From Eubacteriales bacterium (GTDB lineage Bacteria > Bacillota > Clostridia > Lachnospirales > Lachnospiraceae): 64,000 nucleotides of DNA. Where the stretch lies: NCBI GenBank assembly GCA_030524175.1, contig JAUNHC010000001.1:124001-188000 (forward strand), written 5' to 3'. Position 1 is the stretch's first letter; each line of letters begins with the position of its first letter. Below the pieces are notes generated by a model. That model saw only the letters and a list, made by a program, of their open reading frames with translations. It had not been told where the DNA came from and made no database searches. Below, piece after piece: positions 8,776-16,817 of this stretch. The position numbers and the translations under genes were made by a program.

Positions 8776-9932
8776 AAACAACGCCCCTTCCCGTTAACAT
8801 GAAAGTTACCCTCCTTAAATTTCCTTCCTATAGAATCTGCCGCCTTTATAGCAGCAGCCACACTTTCCACAGTTACCGGAAATGGCATGGCATAGATGGA
8901 TTCTTCGGGAATACAGGCTTTCTTGGCAACCTGCAGAAGTTCTTCCTCTGAGATATTCTCCACACCGATATCTTCCAGGCAGACAGGCAGACCAACCGCA
9001 CGGCAAAATTCCAATACCTGAAGGATTTCTTCTATAGGTGCATCTTCCAGTGCAAGCTGTGCCAGTGTCCCAAATGCCACTTTTTCACCATGATAATATT
9101 TGTGCGTTCCTTCCAAAATGGTCAGTCCGTCATGAATGGCATGGGCAGCCGCAAGACCGCCGCTCTCAAAACCGATGCCGGAAAGCAGGATATTTGTCTC
9201 GATCATGGTTTCCAATGCCGGTGTCACGGTATGATTTTCGCAGGCGATTTTTGCTTTTACTCCATCAGCCAGCAGATTATCATAGCAAAGCTTTGCCATG
9301 GCAAATGCAGCTTTTGTACCTTTTGCCTCCGGACATGCTCCTTCTCTCACACCGCAAGGAATCCCTGCGTTTACTTTTGTACAGGACTGTACGTTCGCTC
9401 TTGCCTCAAAATAAGTAGACAATGCATCCCCCATACCAGAGACAAGAAATCTAACAGGTGCATTTGCAATAACCGTTGTGTCGATCAGTATCACACTGGG
9501 ACTCTGTTTGAAATAAGCGTAATCATCAAATCCTCCGTCCTGTGTATACAAAACAGCGGAATGGCTGGTGGGCGCATCTGTGGCCGCAATGGTTGGGACT
9601 ATGATCAGGTTCTCTCCCTGTGCAACACATTTCGCTGTATCGATCGCCTTACCGCCGCCAAGACCTATGGTACAACTGCAGCCTTTTTCTTTTGCAAGGC
9701 TTGACAGCCGTTCTGCCTCCTGTCTGGTACACTCCCCTCCAAAATGACTTTCCACAAAAGTTACACCAAATTTTTCAGCTGTATTTTCCAGTTTTTCCTT
9801 TACACGCTCTACATCATCCGGATGTGCGATCAGCAAGGCTGATTCACCGAATGTTTTCACGAAATATCCCAGATTTAAAAGTTCGTTTTCACCCTGTACA
9901 TATTTTGTCGGGCAGATAAATGCTTTCCTCAT
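8772..9932 (-). CDS. gldA: Glycerol dehydrogenase (NAD, metal-dependent)
   Basis: A 386-residue member of the iron-containing alcohol dehydrogenase superfamily of GldA type. Visible are the NAD-binding GLGGGKAIDTAKCVA, TIAATDAPTSHSAV, and metal ligands in SGMGDALSTYFEA, AAAHAIHDGLT and YYHGEKVAFG. It oxidises glycerol to dihydroxyacetone in the cytoplasm, which the downstream fused kinase then phosphorylates. The ATG follows GAGGAGG. Upstream, a tandem repeat and a PocR-AraC regulator gene on the same strand point to inducible control. Confidence 0.92.
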   Translation of the reverse strand: MRKAFICPTKYVQGENELLNLGYFVKTFGESALLIAHPDDVERVKEKLENTAEKFGVTFVESHFGGECTRQEAERLSSLAKEKGCSCTIGLGGGKAIDTAKCVAQGENLIIVPTIAATDAPTSHSAVLYTQDGGFDDYAYFKQSPSVILIDTTVIANAPVRFLVSGMGDALSTYFEARANVQSCTKVNAGIPCGVREGACPEAKGTKAAFAMAKLCYDNLLADGVKAKIACENHTVTPALETMIETNILLSGIGFESGGLAAAHAIHDGLTILEGTHKYYHGEKVAFGTLAQLALEDAPIEEILQVLEFCRAVGLPVCLEDIGVENISEEELLQVAKKACIPEESIYAMPFPVTVESVAAAIKAADSIGRKFKEGNFHVNGKGRCL

Positions 9933-10020
9933 GGTAAAACCTCCTCTAAAGTTTTTCTTCTTGATGTATCTATCTTAACAGCCTTTTGAGGTTTTTCCAT
10001 TGAGGAGAGATGACGGAAAA

Positions 10021-10079
10021 TTGCAATTATAGATGGTGATTTTATGACCTTTTGCAATAAATAGTAATTTTATGACCTT
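10021..10079. promoter_or_regulatory. Tandem direct repeat, candidate activator sites for gldA-dhaK
   Basis: Two head-to-tail copies of TTGCAATnATAGnnnn-ATTTTATGACCTT (plus-strand orientation) occupy 10021-10051 and 10052-10079, with a period of about 31 bases, or three helical turns. They lie 90-150 bases upstream of the gldA start. The sequence between them and gldA has only a weak -10-like TAAGAT, as expected for an activator-dependent promoter. AraC proteins typically bind such direct repeats, and the adjacent PocR-AraC gene is the obvious candidate. Confidence 0.6.
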
Positions 10080-10137
10080 CACGTATTATGAACTAAGTCT
10101 AAAAATAAAAGTATCCAAAGAATATTTTTGGCAAAAT

Positions 10138-11166
10138 CTACGAAATCCGAAAGTAAGACCGATAAGCTGCAGGTGTCAGGCCCACATACTTCTTAAATAT
10201 CTTAATGAAATATCCAGCCTCACTAAAACCAAGCTCATCACTGATCTCATAAACAGATTTGCCTGTAGTTTCCAGCAACGTTTTTGCCCGTTCCACTTTT
10301 AATCTGGCAAGAAAGGACGAATAGCTTTCTCCAACTTCTTTAGAAAACAGGCGGCTTAAATAACTGGTGCTTACATTACAGTATTCTGCCATCTTTGCCA
10401 ATGAAGGTGATTCCTCTCTATGAGTAGAAATATAGGAAAATATATCCTGGATAATTGGATTTGTCGTATTGGAATATCTGATAAGCCCTTGCTCATCCGT
10501 TTCTTTTAATCCTGCGTAATCTCTTTTCCCTTTCCGCTCATTTTCCACTCCATTTATTAATTCCTCCGGAAATTCATCCATGATACCATGAACTTTACAC
10601 ATTGTTTCATACTTTTCAATAATCTGCCCTTTATGTATTGATTCTGCCACCATATAATTGCATAAATAAAAAATCATTTTAGCTATCACACGGACACGCT
10701 CAAGGGACAGTCTGGGTATCTTTTCAAAGTCTTTGATAAACTGCGTCCTTTTATCTTCTATATACCTTTTATTCGCAGGCACATAAATCTGTTCCATAGC
10801 ATTCTCACCTTTATTGTCATCAAAGAGCCGCACCTGTCCTGCCATGATAGCGCCAATGTACTGATCTTTTACAATAATGGGGATTGCAATATCTATGATA
10901 GAAAAATAGCATTTGTAAATGTATGGTTTGTTGGCACGGACTGCTTCCAGACCTCCTCTGGCATCACACTTCTGACAATACTGTCCCAGCAGCTCATCCT
11001 CCCTGACTTTCTGACAGAAATCACAGCACCCACTGTGTACAGTTTTTGGACGTCCTTTGTAATCCACTGTAATGATCGCCATTTCTGTAATATCTGACAG
11101 TGAATTTTGGACATATTCCCATTGTTCTAAATCGAATATATTCCCCAGATCCATCCATTTTTCCAT
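10138..11166 (-). CDS. PocR-domain AraC-family regulator
   Basis: A 342-residue regulator. Residues 1-175 form a PocR-type sensory domain, with the cysteine pattern CCDFCQKVREDELLGQYCQKC and later AIPIIVKDQYIGAIMAGQVRLF. The C-terminal 100 residues are two AraC helix-turn-helix motifs (SLAKMAEYCNVSTSYLSRLF and VYEISDELGFSEAGYFIKIFKK). PocR senses small diols and polyols in propanediol and glycerol metabolism, and the gene lies directly upstream of gldA-dhaK, so it most likely activates them in response to glycerol or dihydroxyacetone. The effector is inferred. Confidence 0.88.
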   Translation of the reverse strand: MEKWMDLGNIFDLEQWEYVQNSLSDITEMAIITVDYKGRPKTVHSGCCDFCQKVREDELLGQYCQKCDARGGLEAVRANKPYIYKCYFSIIDIAIPIIVKDQYIGAIMAGQVRLFDDNKGENAMEQIYVPANKRYIEDKRTQFIKDFEKIPRLSLERVRVIAKMIFYLCNYMVAESIHKGQIIEKYETMCKVHGIMDEFPEELINGVENERKGKRDYAGLKETDEQGLIRYSNTTNPIIQDIFSYISTHREESPSLAKMAEYCNVSTSYLSRLFSKEVGESYSSFLARLKVERAKTLLETTGKSVYEISDELGFSEAGYFIKIFKKYVGLTPAAYRSYFRIS

Positions 11167-11258
11167 CTGTGCATCCTCCGATACAATTCGTTCGACTCTA
11201 TTTTAACATATCAATCATCAACATAAATGCTGGTTGGCCAGACCTTAAACAGACCGGA

Positions 11259-11849
11259 TTACATTGGTTTTAGATTTTTATTGAGCCTGTCCACCATCCA
11301 GGCAAACCGCTTTTCCCGTCCGACGTCTGTCTTTGCATCAAGGTATGCCCGCGTATAAGTTTTCTTTACGGATAGAGACATCGCTTGAAAATTTGTGTGA
11401 GCGGGTTCATATCCTTCCAACAGCGCAGATAAGCAGGCAATCTGTTCCTCAGTAATGACCGTCAGAGGGTTCGAAGCGTCCCACTGACCGTTTTTCTTGG
11501 CCTCCTCTACCTTCTTCCTGCCAAAGTCAGTCATAAGCCCTTGTTCCTCAAGTTTTTTCACCAACGCTTTATTCTTCTCTGACCACTTGCTATTCTTTCT
11601 GCGGAGAGAAAAATACTTCTTGTAAGTCTTATCATCAATCTTTTCCATCAGTCCGTCAATCCAGCCAAAACAGAGGGCTTCTTCCAGGGCTTCTCCTGCT
11701 TTTATAGTTTTGGGCCCGCCTGCCTTACCGAACAAAAGCCAAATACCATCATTTGATACACAATGCTCGCTGAGCCATTCACGAAATTCTTCTCTATTGG
11801 TAAATTTTATTGTTTTGCTAATGATATATCCCTCCTTATTTTTTGCCAT
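11259..11849 (-). CDS. YdeI/OmpD-associated family protein
   Basis: A 196-residue soluble protein with the YdeI family pattern: FTNREEFREWLSEH, GIWLLFGKAGG, EALCFGWIDG, then KKYFSLRRKNSKWSEKN and a C-terminal helical part (LTVITEEQIACLSALLEG). The molecular function of the family is not settled; members have been linked to stress or bacteriocin protection. It appears to be a single gene with its own promoter. Confidence 0.8.
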   Translation of the reverse strand: MAKNKEGYIISKTIKFTNREEFREWLSEHCVSNDGIWLLFGKAGGPKTIKAGEALEEALCFGWIDGLMEKIDDKTYKKYFSLRRKNSKWSEKNKALVKKLEEQGLMTDFGRKKVEEAKKNGQWDASNPLTVITEEQIACLSALLEGYEPAHTNFQAMSLSVKKTYTRAYLDAKTDVGREKRFAWMVDRLNKNLKPM

Positions 11850-11889
11850 GTTCGCCTAAAGCGTACAAATTTGAAGTTTATGTTTCATT

Positions 11890-12008
11890 ATCTTACACGA
11901 TATAATTTTTCCGTTCTTCCAGATATTGTTTCTTCTCCCAAATCTTTTTTGCAATTCCGCTACTTTTTTTATCTATGGTATTCCCTTGTAGAAATAAAAA
12001 ATTTTGAT
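11890..12008 (-). pseudogene. Remnant of the 3' end of a CmpB-type gene
   Basis: About 115 bases on the minus strand match the last ~38 codons and stop region of the gene at 18374-19324 (shared ATAGATAAAAA, GAGAAGAA.CA..ATCTGGAAGA and AAAAATTATATC). One base is missing relative to the intact copy, so the frame breaks near the end (KNYIV, stop). Nothing upstream is recognisable as the membrane domain. The rest of 12009-12180 is AT-rich and holds no gene I can see. Confidence 0.6.
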
Positions 12009-12180
12009 TGAGTAAATTATATCATATTTATAGATAAAACTGTATTAAATATTTATAAGGATAACAACAGTATATTACTATAAAAAAGACATATTTGTCA
12101 CCTTCTCGAATCCCCAACAAAAAACAGACATCACACTTGTTTTTTTCTAATCGTGTGCCTGCCTGTTTTGCCATTTCCAT

Positions 12181-12309
12181 TTAACAGTCTTCAGAGTTTC
12201 TTTCTCTTATTCCAATATATTTTCTTCGCAGATTTTCTTTCACATAATGTGTCATCCATTCCTTCCGTTTCTCCATTGCTGCGTTGTTACAGGAATCATG
12301 AAGCCACAT
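12181..12309 (-). other. Possible 42-residue ORF or gene remnant
   Basis: A frame reading MWLHDSCNNAAMEKRKEWM and then THYVKENLRRKYIG ends with a stop at 12181-12183. The charged, helical composition looks coding, but there is no ribosome site and the frame is simply the continuation past the TAG stop of the dihydrofolate reductase-like gene. It could be the tail of a lost gene. I do not recognise it. Confidence 0.25.
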
Positions 12310-12339
12310 GTCATGCAGTCTGTTAAAGACCGTGAACTT

Positions 12340-12837
12340 CTATTTTTTGATGTAATGAAGCATGGCGATATCACCATGAGATTTTGCTTCAGCAAGTCTG
12401 TACTCCAGGACTTTTCCTTGTGCAGTTTCCATACTTCCGCCTCCATTTATAACAACTGGGAATAAATTAAAGAACAGTTCATCGGCAAGTCCTGATTCAA
12501 GAAATAAATTATATGTCATTGTTCCACCGTCAACACAAGCCTTTTCAAATCCTTTTTTCTCAAGATAACTAACTGCATCTCCTGCATTTTTTGCTGTGTA
12601 TATGTCGGCATCCATATCATCTGAGCTTATGACTACTACTTCAAGATTTTTAAGAATATCTTTCATCATGGGGGCAAACATCTGATAGGTAGTCCGTCCC
12701 ATAATAATATTGCCGCATTCAAGTGCTTTGGTAAATCCCATGCCAGCAATTTCCTGAGGCGCCTGATAGGCATCAGATTGAGCAGCCAAAATGAGTTCTC
12801 CATTTGCTGATAAGTTTGCTATTAATTGTACCTTCAT
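12340..12837 (-). CDS. Dihydrofolate reductase-family protein (RibD C-terminal type)
   Basis: A 165-residue NADPH-dependent reductase fold protein (VQLIANLSANGELILA at the start, NIIMGRTTYQMFAP, VVVISSDDM, CVDGGTMTYNLFLESGLADE, LFPVVINGGG). Such proteins resemble both DHFR and the reductase half of RibD; their substrates are usually unknown and they are common stress or resistance accessory genes. The related remnant at 496-737 shows that this family was once present twice in the window. It is the second gene after the HXXEE protein on the same strand (28-base gap). Confidence 0.85.
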   Translation of the reverse strand: MKVQLIANLSANGELILAAQSDAYQAPQEIAGMGFTKALECGNIIMGRTTYQMFAPMMKDILKNLEVVVISSDDMDADIYTAKNAGDAVSYLEKKGFEKACVDGGTMTYNLFLESGLADELFFNLFPVVINGGGSMETAQGKVLEYRLAEAKSHGDIAMLHYIKK

Positions 12838-12865
12838 AGTTTTCTCTCCTTTTTATACAAAATAC

Positions 12866-13504
12866 TTATTTTATTCTATTCTTCGTTTTTTCCCGGCCCT
12901 CGCCGGTAAGCATCGCCTTTCTCGCATTATTTATAAATTCCCCATACTTCTGTCCATTTGATTTCACAATAATGGCCTGCAGGCCAAATAATGGAATCAG
13001 TAGAAAAATAAATGCGTATAGCCAGTAAATCCCTTTCACCATCTCATTAGAAAATAAATAGTAAAATCCATATACGGCTACAGGAAACTGTACGACAATG
13101 GCCGTCAGCATTCCGGGAGAATAGAACTTCTTTGGATTGACTCTTGCCGCAGCTAAATGGGCAAAAATCTCAATAATGCCAATAAACAACGTTGCCATAA
13201 CGGGCCAGACATGTCCGCTGATAAAGGCAGGAATAATGGTTGCGTATAAAGTAAACACTAGTAAGCCAAATTTGGCCAGTCCCATTTTCTTCAGCTTCAG
13301 CCCCGTCATTGCCGTCACCAGTTCCACAAAACCACCTGGTAACTTTAACTCCTCAATTTCATGAACAGCTAATGCCACGATATAAATAATAGGGAGCTTT
13401 TTTAACATATCCATTTCACCCCATCCTATAACCAACCATATTACCGCTATGACTCCCAGTAACGACGTTAGAAAAAAGCTGTATTTTTTCATAAACTTAT
13501 CCAT
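12866..13504 (-). CDS. HXXEE-domain membrane protein (module 1)
   Basis: A 212-residue protein with about six hydrophobic spans and the HXXEE signature in VHEIEELKLPGGF (about 47-59), followed by conserved HLAAARVNPKKFYSPGM. The His-x-x-Glu-Glu motif lies at a membrane edge and suggests metal binding, but the activity of the family is not known. The ATG follows GGAGGT. It is divergent from the TetR gene at 13641, with an inverted repeat between them, and is followed by the DHFR-like gene. Confidence 0.82.
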   Translation of the reverse strand: MDKFMKKYSFFLTSLLGVIAVIWLVIGWGEMDMLKKLPIIYIVALAVHEIEELKLPGGFVELVTAMTGLKLKKMGLAKFGLLVFTLYATIIPAFISGHVWPVMATLFIGIIEIFAHLAAARVNPKKFYSPGMLTAIVVQFPVAVYGFYYLFSNEMVKGIYWLYAFIFLLIPLFGLQAIIVKSNGQKYGEFINNARKAMLTGEGREKTKNRIK

Positions 13505-13600
13505 AAGCCACCTCCGCTTGACATTTTATTTAGCTACGTGTATAGTATATCCGACACGTTGTTGTGTTTTGATTCTACAATATAAAACTTGATTTATCAA

Positions 13601-13626
13601 CCGACAATGTTTAAGTCATTTGTCGG
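13601..13626. promoter_or_regulatory. Inverted repeat operator between HXXEE gene and TetR gene
   Basis: CCGACAA (13601-13607) and TTGTCGG (13620-13626) form a perfect 7-base inverted repeat with a 12-base spacer. It ends 15 bases before the TetR start codon and sits in the divergent control region. A related CCGACAC occurs at 13550-13556. It is the likely binding site of the TetR protein. Confidence 0.6.
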
Positions 13627-13640
13627 GTTTGGCGGTGTTT

Positions 13641-14216
13641 ATGAATAAAAATCCACTAAAGAAACAACAGACAAAAGAAAAGATTTTTCAGACATTCTTT
13701 CGAGAATATAAACAGAAACCTTTACGGAAAATAACAGTCAGTGCGATAGCGGCTAATGCTTGTATCAACCGCTGCACTTTTTATGAATATTTCAATGATG
13801 TTTATGACCTTCTTGAACAGGCTCAGGAAACGCTGATCCACGAAATACTCGCATGTCTTAACCAGATCAAAGAGCAGGACAATCCGCATAAGTTCGAATT
13901 ATTTTCTGCTTTTGGACAAAATATCCTATATAAATATGGGGAACAGATGGGAGTTCTTCTTAGTCATGGTGATACCGGCTTCCAGAAAAAACTGCTGAAT
14001 GCTATGAAGCCTTTCTTATTAGAAATGCTTGGGATTAATGAGAATGATACAAAAACTAATCTTGTTATTTCCTATGCATTGTTTGGTATAACGGGTTACA
14101 TTACCACATTATATGGCTCTGATACATCTATTGCTAATGAAGAGGCCGTCGAGACCTTGCAGAAATTAATGGTTACATCCCTTTCCCAGCTGTCGGATGC
14201 AATCCTACCAATATGA
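13641..14216 (+). CDS. TetR-like regulator, partner of HXXEE module 1
   Basis: A 191-residue regulator with an N-terminal TetR-like helix-turn-helix (TKEKIFQTFFREYKQKPLRK, ITVSAIAANACINRCTFYEYF) and a ligand/dimer domain of TetR_C_7/DhaS type. I chose the ATG at 13641 because the domain begins with NPLKKQQTKEK; the ribosome site is weak, and an upstream start at 13620 would lie inside the operator. It is divergent from the HXXEE gene and probably represses it and itself. Confidence 0.82.
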   Translation: MNKNPLKKQQTKEKIFQTFFREYKQKPLRKITVSAIAANACINRCTFYEYFNDVYDLLEQAQETLIHEILACLNQIKEQDNPHKFELFSAFGQNILYKYGEQMGVLLSHGDTGFQKKLLNAMKPFLLEMLGINENDTKTNLVISYALFGITGYITTLYGSDTSIANEEAVETLQKLMVTSLSQLSDAILPI

Positions 14217-14350
14217 ATTATTTATGTTCATCAAATCCTCATTATTCAGCGGACAAATTCCTCTGGTGTCGGACTCGAGGTGACTCGTGAATTTCTTTTT
14301 AGTATAGTATGTATAAACTCAATGTTAATGCATTATATACAATAGTAACT

Positions 14351-14875
14351 TTATACTTCAATTATATAGTTTGGTTTTCGCTCTTTTGCAACAGGTCTTT
14401 CACTTTCACCATATCCTAATATGCAATTCGCAACTCCAACATAGTTTGTATCAAGTCCCCATTCTTTCAAAAGAGCTAGTCCTTCTTCTGATTCAAACAC
14501 TTCTTTAGCCCTGTATATGTAACAAGAATCTACACCAACTGCATGTGCTGCATTAAGCAAATTACCGGCAACGAGATTTGCATCCTCAAACCAAGTAGGT
14601 ACAGATGCTTTATTTCCAAATACAATAGCAACCACCGGAGCTCCATAAAACGGATCCATGTCTCTTCCCATTACCTTCGCATTCAATTTTGATACCTTAT
14701 CTCTAACTTCTTTTGTCTTTACCAGTACAATAACAGGTGATTGCTGTCCCATTCCTGTAGGTGCATAAGTTGCGGCTTCCATAATCGCATCAAGCTTTTC
14801 CTGTTCTACTGCTCTGTCACTGTACCTTCTTATACTTCTTCTTGTCTTTAATGCCTCTAACACCTGATTATCCAT
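14351..14875 (-). CDS. Nitroreductase-family protein
   Basis: A 174-residue FMN-dependent nitroreductase-fold protein (VLEALKTRRSIRRYSDRAV at the start, AATYAPTGMGQQSPVIV, NLVAGNLLNAAHAVGVDSCYIYR, NCILGYGESERPVAKERK). The ATG at 14875 follows GGAGG; a longer frame would run into the previous gene. It overlaps the HXXEE gene stop by eight bases and is therefore co-expressed with it. The substrate is unknown; the family reduces nitro compounds, quinones or flavins with NAD(P)H. Confidence 0.88.
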   Translation of the reverse strand: MDNQVLEALKTRRSIRRYSDRAVEQEKLDAIMEAATYAPTGMGQQSPVIVLVKTKEVRDKVSKLNAKVMGRDMDPFYGAPVVAIVFGNKASVPTWFEDANLVAGNLLNAAHAVGVDSCYIYRAKEVFESEEGLALLKEWGLDTNYVGVANCILGYGESERPVAKERKPNYIIEV

Positions 14876-15560
14876 TGTTTTTTCCTCCTTGCATTGGTTC
14901 ATATTTTTCAAAGTATCCGTTACTGCTAAATGCAAAACGTTTACTTTGTACTCGTTTTGAAATTATGAATGGAATCAAAATCAATCCTACCACCACAAAT
15001 AAGATAATCCCTATTCCTGCAAACACTTCACTACCTGCAATATTCTGTTTCGTGAGCCATACCAGTCCATATGTACTTAATTGTATCAGGCCCACATATG
15101 ATGTGATTGTTCCCGGTCCATAAATTGTTCTTTTCCCTTTCCCTACATATCTTCTGTACATACGTATTCCATCCATCGTATGATGAATACATTCCGCATA
15201 TCCAAATAAGATCACTACTACAACAGCTGTATTTGGGATATAGTCTGCAAATATAAGTACAACAATAAACAATATTTCTGCACCAAGATTGGTGATCATG
15301 TTGGTCAGCATATTCTGTGGATACACCATCGGCCAATCCGACTTCTGTCCGAGATTGTTCATAAAGAAAAATCCACCTGGTAAAGTGTTTTCTTCGAATA
15401 CGTGTAATGGAACCATAATTGTAAGCATATACATCAATTTGCTTGGTATTGATATGTCAGACCATTTGGAAATAAGTAAGCAACTCATAACGATTCCTAT
15501 TCCGTATAAGACATGTAACCATATCTGATCACACCACTGATATAATTTATCTTTTTTCAT
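14868..15560 (-). CDS. HXXEE-domain membrane protein (module 2)
   Basis: A 230-residue protein with six or so hydrophobic spans and the signature PLHVFEENTLPGGFFF (about 51-66), a second HXXEE-family member in the window. It shares with the 12866-13504 protein the LPGGF motif, the overall topology, and the position next to a divergent TetR gene with an inverted repeat between. A second family signature, CIHHTMDGIRMYRRYVGKG, follows. It is co-transcribed with the nitroreductase. Function is unknown. Confidence 0.8.
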   Translation of the reverse strand: MKKDKLYQWCDQIWLHVLYGIGIVMSCLLISKWSDISIPSKLMYMLTIMVPLHVFEENTLPGGFFFMNNLGQKSDWPMVYPQNMLTNMITNLGAEILFIVVLIFADYIPNTAVVVVILFGYAECIHHTMDGIRMYRRYVGKGKRTIYGPGTITSYVGLIQLSTYGLVWLTKQNIAGSEVFAGIGIILFVVVGLILIPFIISKRVQSKRFAFSSNGYFEKYEPMQGGKNNG

Positions 15561-15586
15561 AAATCATTAACCTTTCCTTGTTTTTA

Positions 15587-15663
15587 TGCGACATATGTTG
15601 TATGATTCAATTATAGTTACATGATAAAAAATCATCAAGCAACAATAATGAACATATGTCGCA
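15587..15663. promoter_or_regulatory. Paired operators between HXXEE gene and TetR gene
   Basis: TGCGACATATGTT (15587-15599) and its exact reverse complement AACATATGTCGCA (15651-15663) form a 13-base inverted repeat with 51 bases between. Each arm is itself nearly palindromic around CATATG, so these are probably two operators, one next to each divergent gene, about six helical turns apart. The second ends 18 bases before the TetR start. This is a strong candidate for binding by the TetR protein, possibly with looping. Confidence 0.7.
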
Positions 15664-15681
15664 TGATACAGAAAGGCACAC

Positions 15682-16248
15682 ATGAATAAGCAACCTGAAA
15701 TCACAGATGCTACGAGAGAGGCATTTATTACAGCCTTTTTCCGTCTTGCAGAAATAAAAAACATATATAAAATCACAATCAAAGAAATCACAAATCTTGC
15801 AGGCTATAATCGTACTACCTTCTATCGATATTTTGAAGATGTCTTTAATTTAATCGAATACACAGAAGATCAGTTTATTGACAGGATGCTTTCTGTTCTT
15901 CTACCACAAATTCAGATGTCTCCTGTTTTAGATAATCATTTTTTTCAGCTATTTCTTGAGCATTTTTATGCTTCAAAGGATCGTCTTGGAATTCTCCTCA
16001 GCGATTCCAACCGAGCTGCATTTATAAGAAGATTACAGCAACGGTTGCAGGCGTCACTGAATACTCCTGTAGATACTTCTATCCATAATCGTGTTATCAT
16101 GGATATATACTTTAATGGAATTTTTTCTGCCATCATTCATCAAATACAGCACCCTGATGAAATGAGTGATGAAGAATTGTTGTCTATAATTAGCAGTTTA
16201 TTTACAAAGTGGTATTGGCCTGCAATAACAAGTTTATCCTTTCCCTGA
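15682..16248 (+). CDS. TetR-like regulator, partner of HXXEE module 2
   Basis: A 188-residue regulator: helix-turn-helix in TIKEITNLAGYNRTTFYRYF (about 36-55) and a C-terminal TetR_C_7-type domain (LLPQIQM..., ILLSDSNRAAFIRRLQQRLQ). It matches the design of the protein at 13641-14216 and, like it, is divergent from an HXXEE gene. The ATG follows AGAAAGG. It probably represses the HXXEE/nitroreductase operon through the paired operators. Confidence 0.84.
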   Translation: MNKQPEITDATREAFITAFFRLAEIKNIYKITIKEITNLAGYNRTTFYRYFEDVFNLIEYTEDQFIDRMLSVLLPQIQMSPVLDNHFFQLFLEHFYASKDRLGILLSDSNRAAFIRRLQQRLQASLNTPVDTSIHNRVIMDIYFNGIFSAIIHQIQHPDEMSDEELLSIISSLFTKWYWPAITSLSFP

Positions 16249-16362
16249 CTGCCCATAAGGGAAGCATTGAGGGAAAGAAAATCTCATAATAAGATATAAC
16301 AAAGTGTGGTAATGGGGAAACTGTGATGTATGTGCGAATATATTATACTGGAGGATTTAATA

Positions 16363-16608
16363 ATGGATAAGTACATTTACGACGAAAGCAACTGTTTATG
16401 ATATGAATTGCAGGGCGATTATTATATTCCTTGCCTGACACTTCAAGAAGAAAAAAACAAGTCTATCAGCATTTGGGGACAGCGGCACAAAGAGTTTTTG
16501 AAAGAACACAGGAAATCCACTTACACCACAATGCTGATAGAGGGAAAAATGGATAACATAAGGGCGTGTGCGATGGAGATTGTGAATGAGGAAATCATAT
16601 ACAATTAA
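16363..16608 (+). pseudogene. tnpV: TnpV-like transposon protein, interrupted by a TGA
   Basis: After a GGAGG site and an ATG at 16363 the frame reads MDKYIYDESNCL, then TGA at 16399-16401, then YELQGDYYIPCLTL, SISIWGQRHKEFLKEHR and KSTYTTMLIEGKMDNIR to a stop at 16608. The second part is the conserved core of TnpV, a small protein carried by Tn1549/Tn4451-type elements; the codon at the stop is normally within a continuous frame, and a TGG Trp would restore it. So this is a TnpV gene killed by one nonsense change, marking an old mobile-element insertion. Confidence 0.75.
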
Positions 16609-16638
16609 AGCCTTGTAACGCATATGTCCGTAAAATCG

Positions 16639-16672
16639 TGACGGGTAGGGATAATTCCTTACCCGTCATTTT
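16639..16672 (+). terminator. Intrinsic terminator after tnpV
   Basis: TGACGGGTA...TACCCGTCA (16639-16668, nine perfect pairs plus further pairing inside) is followed by TTTTCT. It lies 30 bases after the tnpV stop. Confidence 0.75.
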
Positions 16673-16749
16673 CTATGCTTTGTGAGCCGCTTAAATAAGG
16701 CATTTGGACACGAAAAGCGTTGCATACTCCCCTTACTTACCCCAATCAC

Positions 16750-16800
16750 TTGACAAATCTGAAAAAGTATATATAATTGTTGTTATATAACCGCAGTTAT
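16750..16800 (+). promoter_or_regulatory. Promoter and operator of TetR-CPBP-KTR operon
   Basis: TTGACA (16750-16755), a 16-base spacer and TATAAT (16772-16777) make a near-consensus promoter. Just downstream, ATAACcgcaGTTAT (16787-16800) is a perfect inverted repeat located at the expected transcription start, and it ends 17 bases before the TetR start codon. It is the probable autoregulatory operator. Confidence 0.75.
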
Positions 16801-16817
16801 GAAGAGGAGGGATTTTA

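Noticed and set aside
9038-9919. Plus-strand frames of up to 204 codons opposite gldA.
   Set aside because: Shadow frames of a well-conserved enzyme gene; Cys/His-rich low-complexity translation and no start signals.
12121-12170. Imperfect hairpin AACAGACATCACAC / GTGTGCCTGCCTGTTTT.
   Set aside because: Many mismatches and a long T-rich loop; too weak to call a terminator.
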